A stretch of 52,843 bases of DNA from an uncultured Alphaproteobacteria bacterium (lineage in GTDB: Bacteria; Pseudomonadota; Alphaproteobacteria; Thalassobaculales; Thalassobaculaceae): positions 1-52,843 of the forward strand of contig CALMRI010000008.1 of NCBI GenBank assembly GCA_937776645.1. The letters run 5' to 3'. Both the position numbers and the translations under genes were made by a program. A model generated the notes under the pieces. It was not told the DNA's origin. It saw only the letters and a list, made by a program, of their open reading frames with translations, and did not search any database. Positions 46,165 to 52,843 of this stretch are shown in pieces. Each line of letters begins with the position of its first letter. Position 1 is the first letter of the stretch.

Positions 46165-46912
46165 TCAGCCCATCTCCTCCCACAATTCGATCCCCGCCAG
46201 CGTGATCAGCCGTATGGCGAGAACCGTTAGCAAGGTCTTGAACATCCAACCGAACGCCTTCTCAGGGATGCGTTCCAGCAAGGCCTTACCGGTGAAGGTG
46301 CCAAGGAACCCGGTGGCGATCATCGTGAGGACCAACGGCAACCATTCCCAGAACGCGAAGCCGAGCAATCCGAAGACCAAGATCTTGAGGCCATGCTGCA
46401 ACATCGCGCAGACCGCCTGCATGCTGACCGTGGTTAATCGGCCGAGTTTTCCCGGCGGCATGAAGGCGCCGATGAGGAGGCCGGTGGCGCCAACGAACAT
46501 GCTGGCGAAGGTGGTCCCGATGCCCGACGGGGACATAGGGCGGCGTCGCCGATCTCCCGTTGTGTCGGCTTCGGCCCCCAGACGATGTAAAGTACGAATA
46601 GAGCCCGAGGATCAGGCGCAGAGACATCGCGCGGCAGGGCCACAACGATCTGCGAGGCCACCGCCGCGCCGATCAGCGACCCGATCAGGAAGTATCTGAA
46701 GATAGCTCCAGTTGATGTGCTGCACGCAGCATCCAGGCGCGGCCGCCGTTCGAGCCCACCTGGACCGCGCCATGCACAGGGATGACCGCCAGAGGGGGGC
46801 ATGATCGAGGCCATCGCCACTAAGCATCATCACCCCGCCGCCGAGCCCGAAGGTCGCGCTGACCGCCGAGGTAAGATAGCTGAACGCGATCAGGCCCAGC
46901 CGCTTCCATTGT
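46165..46912 (-). pseudogene. TauE/SafE family sulfite exporter-like permease, inactivated
   Basis: The minus strand carries a TauE/SafE permease spread over several frames. The pieces are KRLGLIAFSYLTSAVSATFG and LGGGVMMLSG near 46830-46910, QHINWS near 46700, IFRYFLIGSLIGAAVASQIV near 46660, FVLYIVWGPKPTQREIGDAA near 46580, and an intact C-terminal stretch from 46536 to 46165 (IGTTFASMFVGATGLLIGAF onwards). At least three frameshifts separate these parts. The protein would have been an inner-membrane anion exporter. Confidence 0.75.
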
Positions 46913-47070
46913 GCTCAGACCCGCCGGGATGAACTCCGATCTGAGTTCTGATCTGAATTCCATGGGGACCCTTTCCCTTACACGTGGGCAGCGGCATGGA
47001 CCGTAAGAACCCATCGAAATCCCGTGACTCGTTCCCGCCGGCCCGCTAAACGCTCCGGGCGGAAATTTGG

Positions 47071-47084
47071 GGCCCCCGGGGGCC
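47071..47084. repeat. 14-bp GC palindrome
   Basis: GGCCCCCGGGGGCC is a perfect palindrome just upstream of the nitroreductase remnant, between two decayed genes. It has no spacer and could be a recombination footprint or chance in GC-rich DNA. Confidence 0.3.
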
Positions 47085-47105
47085 GCAGCCCACGGGGACA
47101 GTCGG

Positions 47106-47765
47106 ATGACCGACGTGACCGCTACGACTCCAGAGCCTATCAACGCCTTCGCCGAAGCCGCTACCGCCACACTCAGACCTGGTCCGGGACAGGACCTACT
47201 GTTCCGGGACGCGCGCACCCACAACGCCAATGGACCGATCGAGCCGGTAGGCGACCCGACACTGCGCCGGGACATGTATGATCTGATGAAGATGGCCCCC
47301 ACCAGCATGAATATGTGCCCGGCCCGGATCGTCTTCGTCAAGAGTGACGCGGCGAAGCAGCGCCTGAAGCCGGCTCTGGATATCCGGGAAATGTGGAAAA
47401 GACCATGACCGCCCCGGTCTGCGCGATCATCGGCCACGACCTCTCCTGCGTGGGAGCATATGCCGCGGTTGTTTCGCACATAAGGACATGCGCGCCATGT
47501 TCCGTGACAACCCGAGCGATGGCCGACGAGGCGGCGTTTCGCAACGGAACACTGCAAGGCGTGGCTACTTCATCCTCGCCGCCCGGGCGTTCGGATTAGA
47601 TTGCGGACCCATGTCGGGTTTGACAATGGCGCTGTCGACAGGGAGTTTTTCGCAGGCACGGCGGTGAAATCAAACTTCCTGTGTAATCTTGGTTATGGTG
47701 ACGAGAGCAACGTGTTCGCGCGTGCACCGCGCTTCGATTTCGACGACGTCTGTCAAGTTCTCTAA
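47106..47765 (+). pseudogene. Nitroreductase family (RutE-like) gene, inactivated
   Basis: A nitroreductase resembling RutE-type malonic semialdehyde reductase can be followed from ATG 47106. The pieces are [40 protein letters not shown], then in another frame [17 protein letters not shown], then [29 protein letters not shown] and [20 protein letters not shown], ending at TAA 47763-47765. Frameshifts are visible near 47395, 47480 and 47560, so no full-length protein can be made. It lies next to the decayed TauE/SafE gene. Confidence 0.75.
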
Positions 47766-47896
47766 GATCGCACGGAATAGAGTCGAGTTGGGCTTGCTAG
47801 TTTTGGATATGTTTTTTGATTCAAACGGCTGACGGTTAATTCGTCGATCGGGATTGGCCGTTCTAGGAAGTCGGTTTTGAGGTTTCGGAGGGGCGC

Positions 47897-50800
47897 TTGA
47901 AGAAATTTTCCGCAATCCTGATCGGGTTGATCGTCGTCGCCGTGGGGGCCGTTCTGGTCGTGCCGGGTTTTATCGACTGGAACGCCTATAAGCCCGAAAT
48001 CACTGCGGCGATTGAAGAGCAGACCGGTCGTAAGCTGACTATTGGCGGCGCGATCGAGCTACAGATTTTGCCATCTCCGCGCCTGTCGGTCGCCGATGTC
48101 CGGCTGTCGAATTCCGTCGGTGCGTCGGAACCTGACATGGTTCGGCTCGGCTCGATGCAAGTCCATGTTGCCTTGCAACCGCTGTTGAGTGGGACGATAC
48201 AGATCTCATCGGTGACGCTGATACGCCCGGTGATCTCCCTGGAGCGTCTAGCGAATGGTTCCGTGAATTGGGTGTTCGCGGATCCTCAGTCTGCGACCAC
48301 TGCAGCCGGTGGGCGCGCCGGTGCTTCCGGGTTTCCTGCGTTGGATGCTGGAACCGCTATCAGCCTCGATGGAGCCGATGTCATCGATGGGACGGTGATC
48401 TATCGTGACGCCCTGGGCAATCGAACCTACCGGATCGAAAATGTGAATGCGACGATCGTTGTGTCATCGCTTGAAGGGCCGTTTTCAGCTAAGGGGGCGC
48501 TAGCCTATCAAGGGTTGCAAGCTGAATTTCAAGCGAGTTTGGGAAAGATTGGCTCCGGTCGCGCGGCGATGGTCAACCTCTCGATGGCGCTTCCTGAACA
48601 CGATGGCGGAGCATCGTTCGAAGGGGCCTTGAATCTTGACGGTGGCCCATCCGCGCAGGGGGTTTTGACGGTCTGGGCGAAAGAACTTGCTGGGTTCGCA
48701 AGCGCGCTGGCGCTGGCCAGTGGCGGCGCGGCAACATTGCCGCCAATGCTGGAAAAATCGTTGGAATTATCTGCAAAAATCATCGCTTCTCCGGAGCGCG
48801 CCGAGGTCAACGACCTAATCGTCCAGCTGGGCGACGCGCGCCTGCAAGGGACGATACGCGCCGATCTCGGTGCGACGGTTTCCGTCGATGCAAAAGTTGC
48901 TCTTGGACGTTTGGACCTGGACGAGTTTGGGGTGTTCACCACCAATGAGGCGGCCCCGGTCGCAGCAAGTGACGCCAGTAGGGCCTCGGGCGCGGTTACG
49001 CTCGGCGCTGGCTTCACCCTGCCGGCGGATGTCAGAGTCAAGGTGGCGATTTCCGCGGACGCTATCGATTATCGCGGCGAGACTATCCGTCAGATCCGCG
49101 CCGACGGCGTGCTCGAGCAAGGGGCGATCACGATAGAGCTGATGACCGCACAGCTGCCGGGGGGGACCAATCTCACGGTTACCGGTACGTTGTATAGCGA
49201 TGCCGGGTTGCCTCGCTTTATCGGTCGGACCGATGTGGTGTCCGACAATCTGCGCAACGCCTTGGACTGGCTCGATGTGCCCCTTGATGGGTTAGCTGCG
49301 GGTCGGCTGCGTAAAGGTGTTTTTGGCGCCGACGTCGACGCCTCGCCAGAACAGGTCCAGCTCAGTAAATGGACCGTCAATATCGATAATACTAATATCA
49401 GCGGTGGCCTCTCGCTGCTGTTGCGCGAAAGGCCGGCATTTGGTCTCAGTCTAATTGTCGACAAGATCAATCTGGACGCTTATTTGCCGGCCAAGAAGCA
49501 GGGTAAAGAGGCAGCTGCAACGGCAGCACCGACGGCGACCGGCTCAAAACTGACGGATAATACAGCTGCTGAGGTCACCGCGTTGCTTTCATCCTTCGAC
49601 GCCAACTTGCTGCTCAAGGTCGCAGAGGCTAGGTTTCGCGGCTCTTTGATCCGGGACGTGGCGTTCGACGCGACGGTACACTCCGGTGAAATCCTTATCC
49701 GTGACCTGTCAATCAAGGATATCGGCGGCGCCGCACTGCAGGTCGAGGGAAAGCTTGCGGGGACCATCGCTCAGCCAAGTTTTGACATCAATGTGACGGT
49801 CGCCGCCAAGTCGGTGGCTCGGTTGGCACGGTTGGCCGGGATAGAAGTTCCGGACACTGTCCAAAAGCTGGATGGTTTCGAGTTTCAGTCCAAAATATTG
49901 GGGTCGCTGGATTCTCTTACCCTCGATTCTATCTTCCAGATCGCCGGAGGTCGCCTGGACATTAAGGGCGTGGTGGATCCGCTTGGATCGCCCGTTGGTC
50001 TCGATCTAGCGCTTAAGCTCGCACATCCGCACACGGAAAGACTGGCGGCTTTGCTGGTCGATGGATTTGCCGCTCGACGTATCGTCCTGGGGCCGGGAAT
50101 TTTAGCGGCCTCTATTTTGACCCGGCCGGATCTGGGCGTTGATATAGACACGAGCTTGAACCTCCTTGCTAGTCGCCTCGCCTTGAAAGGTGTGGTGCAT
50201 CCCTTCGCTGCAAAACCGACGATTGATGCGCAGGTCTCCTTCGACCACCCCGATGTCGTGAGCTTGATCAGGCTCGGTACGCCCGAGTTCATGCCGTCTC
50301 GGCGGGATTTCGGCGCGGTTTCGCTGGCAAGTACGATCATCGGATCGCTGGATCTCCTGACATTGACGGGGATATCGATATCGGCGGGGCCAACGACCCT
50401 GAGTGGCGCAGGCAGGATTGAATTAGGTGGTCAGCGACCAAAAATATCGCTCAAGCTGGCAGCAGACGCGCTGGAGGTGGACCCGTGGTTGTCGGCAAAA
50501 ACTGTCAAGGCAAAAGGGGTTGGCGTTGTGGTGCCTGTTCGTAGCCGCGGGCCAGAATGGTCGCGGAAGCGGATTGATCTAGGGGTGCTTCGCACGATCG
50601 ATACAGCGTTGGAGTTGGTTGCCAGGAACCTCACCTATTCGTCTTATATCATCGATGATTTCGCGCTCGCCGCTGATCTGGTGGGCGGAAAGTTGACGTT
50701 GCGACGGTTTGGTGGCGGGATGTTTGGCGGCAAGATCGCGGCTGCCGGGAGGTTGATCGCGGTCGACACGCCTGCGGCGGAAATATCCTTAAAGGTCGAG

Positions 50801-51478
50801 CAGGCGGATATCCGCCTGGCGACGCAAGCGATCGCCAGCGCCGGCCGGGTAGGGGGAATCTTCGACTATGAGACCGCGTTGTCGACTCGTGGTTTCTCCG
50901 AATTCGAGATGGTGTCGGCCTTGCAAGGCACGGGGAAAGTCACTGTGCGAGATGGTGTGGTCGAGGGGGTCAATTTCGCGGCGGTAAGCGAACAGCTGAA
51001 GAAACTCGACGGGGCGTTGGATTTTCTGGTTCTGGCCCAAAAAGCAATGAATGGTGGTTCTTCACCGATCGACCGGTTAAGCGGCACCTACACGATCACC
51101 GATGGTATCTTGCGCTCCGACGATATTGCTTTGAGGTCCAAGACCGCGTCGGGTAAGGCCCGCGCGGTGATAAACCTGCCGCTGCAAGAAATGGATGTGC
51201 TGTCTCGGTTGTGGCTTTCCGAGCATCCGAACTCGCCGCCGATTGGGGTGCGCCATGTCGGCCCCTTGACCAACCCGCGCATGATGCTGGATATCGAAAA
51301 GCTACAGGCTTATGTGCTGCAACGGGTGGTTCAACGCGGTATTCTGCGGCAGTTTGGCGGTGCCAAGACCCCTGATACCGCGACAACAGTGCCGGTTGAG
51401 GCGAACAAGTCGCCGGCGCCAGACAGGATCAAGCTCCGTGATGCGCTTCAGGGTATCCTGAAGGGATTGATGAAATAG
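47897..51478 (+). CDS. AsmA family protein
   Basis: A 1193-residue AsmA-family protein. The N-terminal membrane anchor (AILIGLIVVAVGAVLVVPGF) is followed by the AsmA N-terminal domain (DWNAYKPEITAAIEEQTGRK, LSVADVRLSN), long beta-rich central repeats, and an AsmA_2 C-terminal domain (GRVGGIFDYETALSTRGFS, LQGTGKVTVRDGVVEGVNFA). These proteins belong to the bridge-like lipid-transfer (repeating beta-groove) group implicated in outer-membrane assembly and phospholipid transport. The start is a TTG at 47897, with GGAGGGG six bases upstream and no ATG nearby. It is convergent with the ribbon-helix-helix gene. Confidence 0.9.
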   Translation: MKKFSAILIGLIVVAVGAVLVVPGFIDWNAYKPEITAAIEEQTGRKLTIGGAIELQILPSPRLSVADVRLSNSVGASEPDMVRLGSMQVHVALQPLLSGTIQISSVTLIRPVISLERLANGSVNWVFADPQSATTAAGGRAGASGFPALDAGTAISLDGADVIDGTVIYRDALGNRTYRIENVNATIVVSSLEGPFSAKGALAYQGLQAEFQASLGKIGSGRAAMVNLSMALPEHDGGASFEGALNLDGGPSAQGVLTVWAKELAGFASALALASGGAATLPPMLEKSLELSAKIIASPERAEVNDLIVQLGDARLQGTIRADLGATVSVDAKVALGRLDLDEFGVFTTNEAAPVAASDASRASGAVTLGAGFTLPADVRVKVAISADAIDYRGETIRQIRADGVLEQGAITIELMTAQLPGGTNLTVTGTLYSDAGLPRFIGRTDVVSDNLRNALDWLDVPLDGLAAGRLRKGVFGADVDASPEQVQLSKWTVNIDNTNISGGLSLLLRERPAFGLSLIVDKINLDAYLPAKKQGKEAAATAAPTATGSKLTDNTAAEVTALLSSFDANLLLKVAEARFRGSLIRDVAFDATVHSGEILIRDLSIKDIGGAALQVEGKLAGTIAQPSFDINVTVAAKSVARLARLAGIEVPDTVQKLDGFEFQSKILGSLDSLTLDSIFQIAGGRLDIKGVVDPLGSPVGLDLALKLAHPHTERLAALLVDGFAARRIVLGPGILAASILTRPDLGVDIDTSLNLLASRLALKGVVHPFAAKPTIDAQVSFDHPDVVSLIRLGTPEFMPSRRDFGAVSLASTIIGSLDLLTLTGISISAGPTTLSGAGRIELGGQRPKISLKLAADALEVDPWLSAKTVKAKGVGVVVPVRSRGPEWSRKRIDLGVLRTIDTALELVARNLTYSSYIIDDFALAADLVGGKLTLRRFGGGMFGGKIAAAGRLIAVDTPAAEISLKVEQADIRLATQAIASAGRVGGIFDYETALSTRGFSEFEMVSALQGTGKVTVRDGVVEGVNFAAVSEQLKKLDGALDFLVLAQKAMNGGSSPIDRLSGTYTITDGILRSDDIALRSKTASGKARAVINLPLQEMDVLSRLWLSEHPNSPPIGVRHVGPLTNPRMMLDIEKLQAYVLQRVVQRGILRQFGGAKTPDTATTVPVEANKSPAPDRIKLRDALQGILKGLMK

Positions 51479-51486
51479 CGCCTGGG

Positions 51487-51723
51487 CTAGCGGTTCCCGG
51501 CAACCTCCCGGAGGACGAAAACCCGGATGGCGCTGGAGAGGTTGCCGTCGCGTTGCAGATCCAACTCGGAGATCAGATCGTTCACTGACTGGCCACGACG
51601 GGCCGAGATACGCTTAAGGGCGTTCCAAAATTCCTGCTCAACCGAGACGCTCGTGGCATGGCCGGAAACCAGGACCGAGCGCTTGCGAATAGCCGCGCCT
51701 TCGTTCGTGGTCCCGTCCTTCAT
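51487..51723 (-). CDS. Ribbon-helix-helix domain protein
   Basis: A 78-residue protein with the RHH_4-type pattern: RSVLVSGHATSVSVEQEFWN followed by LKRISARRGQSVNDLISELD and a C-terminal LSSAIRVFVLREVAGN. It probably binds DNA as a dimer, but no target is known. Its ATG overlaps the stop of the upstream methyltransferase gene (ATGA), so the two are translationally coupled. Confidence 0.85.
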   Translation of the reverse strand: MKDGTTNEGAAIRKRSVLVSGHATSVSVEQEFWNALKRISARRGQSVNDLISELDLQRDGNLSSAIRVFVLREVAGNR

Positions 51724-52843
51724 GGCGAAGAATCGCGCCGGAAATGTGCAACGAGCTCAACATGCGGTGACCAAAGGAACTGATCGATCGGTACGACCCG
51801 GTCGATTTTGTATCCGGCATCGGCCAGGATATGGGCGTCTCTTGCGAAGGTCGCTGGATTGCAGGACACCGCAACCACGCGTGGCGGACCGCCAGCGGCG
51901 ATCCGCTCGACCTGAGCCCTGGCGCCGGCTCGTGGGGGGTCGAAGACGAGAACGTCGTACGGCTCTAATTCCCTTGGTTCAAGCGGTAAATCGGCGAGGT
52001 CCCGGGTTTCCACGGTGAGTGTCCCTTGGAGGCTTGCCCGGTTTACCGCGGCGGTCATGGCGGCTGTCGCGGCGGCGCCGCCGTCGATCGCATGTAGCGG
52101 GCCTAACTGGTGCAAGGGGAAGCTGAAGGTTCCACAGCCCGCATGAAGCTCGACGGTCCGGGTCGGTTTACCGACACCGGCCAGGACGGCTCCGACGATC
52201 GCCTCCATGCCTTGCTGGGTTGCCTGAAGAAATGTCCCCGGCGGTGGCCGCACGTCAACCCCTGCGAAGCGGATAGTCGGCGCCCGGCGTTCTAGGATCG
52301 GGACCACCATGGCGTCGACGTCCTTGGCGGTCGATACCATGGAAACTCGGCAAAGGTCCATGCTCTCGGCCATTCCAGAGAGTGCTTCCAAGGCGGCGCG
52401 TCCCAGTTCGCGAGGCAGGGTAAGTAGAAGATCCGGGCCGGAATCCAGCAGGTTTACCGCAGCCCGGGCGGTTTCGCCAGGAAGCAGGAGGTCCGTGGCG
52501 ACAGCTCGAAGTCCCGCCGCAACCTTCATGAATACCGGCTCGAGAATAAGGCATTCCTCGATGTCGACAATGCGATTGCTACCGCGTTCGTGGAATCCTA
52601 AAACTGTGCCGGATTGCAATCGCCGCATCACGAAATCGGCGCGGCGTCTGGTGCCGGGGCTCGCGGTGACGATATCGTCGATTTGGCCGGCCTCTAACCC
52701 CGCTCGACGGATCGCGGCAATGACCCGCTCTCGCTTCCATTGCTGATAGGGTTCGGAAGCCCAATGCTGGAGCCCGCAGCCGCCACAGGCGCCGAAATAG
52801 CGACAAGGCGGGTCCACCCGGTCCGCGGATGGCTCGATGATCT
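51720..52843 (-). CDS. Class I SAM-dependent RNA methyltransferase, TrmA/RumA-like (5'-truncated)
   Basis: The frame is open to the right edge of the window, so the N-terminus (probably including a TRAM domain) is cut off. A cluster motif CRYFGACGGCGLQHW near the visible N-terminus, with a further Cys in EECLILEP, points to a 4Fe-4S RumA-like enzyme. The methyltransferase part has ELHAGCGTFSFPLHQLG, VLVFDPPRAGA, and the catalytic-cysteine motif VSCNPATFARD. It would make 5-methyluridine in rRNA or tRNA; which site cannot be decided. It is coupled to the ribbon-helix-helix gene. Confidence 0.9.
   Translation of the reverse strand, partial: IIEPSADRVDPPCRYFGACGGCGLQHWASEPYQQWKRERVIAAIRRAGLEAGQIDDIVTASPGTRRRADFVMRRLQSGTVLGFHERGSNRIVDIEECLILEPVFMKVAAGLRAVATDLLLPGETARAAVNLLDSGPDLLLTLPRELGRAALEALSGMAESMDLCRVSMVSTAKDVDAMVVPILERRAPTIRFAGVDVRPPPGTFLQATQQGMEAIVGAVLAGVGKPTRTVELHAGCGTFSFPLHQLGPLHAIDGGAAATAAMTAAVNRASLQGTLTVETRDLADLPLEPRELEPYDVLVFDPPRAGARAQVERIAAGGPPRVVAVSCNPATFARDAHILADAGYKIDRVVPIDQFLWSPHVELVAHFRRDSSP

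Noticed and set aside
47071..47084. GC palindrome as a terminator or attachment site
   Set aside because: No loop, no T run and no integrase or second copy; it may be chance in GC-rich DNA, so it is listed only as a repeat.

Overview
The window reads as a chromosomal segment of a GC-rich alphaproteobacterium, most likely Rhodospirillales-like. This is inferred from gene content (COQ9, a DUF465/YdcH small protein, a TIGR02444-family protein, a large AsmA protein, a ribbon-helix-helix protein coupled to an RNA methyltransferase) and from base composition. No rRNA, tRNA, CRISPR array, intact insertion sequence or phage gene was recognised. Both ends cut through genes: a membrane protein on the left and a TrmA/RumA-like methyltransferase on the right.

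Layout. 1-5220: the 3' part of a large membrane protein, a dead LysR regulator, pyruvate kinase and a luciferase-like oxidoreductase. 5406-14260: a plus-strand run of catabolic genes in two groups. The first is serine hydrolase, DUF4387 and AtuA-like protein, followed by a 2OG-Fe(II) oxygenase. The second is a ThDP enzyme, an Ldh-type dehydrogenase, a fumarylacetoacetate-hydrolase-family enzyme and a second luciferase-like protein. 14261-14946 is a gap without a convincing gene, followed by a molybdopterin oxidoreductase. 17134-22045 is mostly housekeeping: rpsU, def, COQ9, purK and purE, a shortened response-regulator receiver, and small proteins. 22074-29139: an amidase, a UbiX-type flavin prenyltransferase, then a minus-strand set containing protocatechuate 3,4-dioxygenase (pcaH, pcaG), a TauD/TfdA dioxygenase, a third luciferase-like protein and a glycerate 2-kinase.

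29315-37441: queuosine genes (queA, a YhhQ-like transporter, tgt, queG), split by a four-gene plus-strand block. That block encodes a ThDP dehydrogenase E1 alpha/beta pair, an unrecognised protein made of two copies of one domain, and a dimeric alpha-beta-barrel protein. 37486-45982: an aromatic-amino-acid-type decarboxylase, then amide and peptide catabolism genes (polysaccharide-deacetylase/PuuE-like, acetamidase/formamidase, amidase, Asp/Glu racemase-like; divergently a flavin monooxygenase, an M19 dipeptidase-like protein and a tiny membrane peptide). 46165-47765 holds two decayed genes (TauE/SafE exporter, nitroreductase). 47897-52843: AsmA, a ribbon-helix-helix protein and the RNA methyltransferase.

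Decay is a theme. Six remnants are visible (LysR, DDAH-like amidinotransferase, GST fragment, isocitrate-lyase-family fragment, TauE/SafE, nitroreductase), mostly at borders between functional blocks. The best candidate for something undescribed is the internally duplicated protein at 33664-34482 and the E1 alpha/beta module around it.
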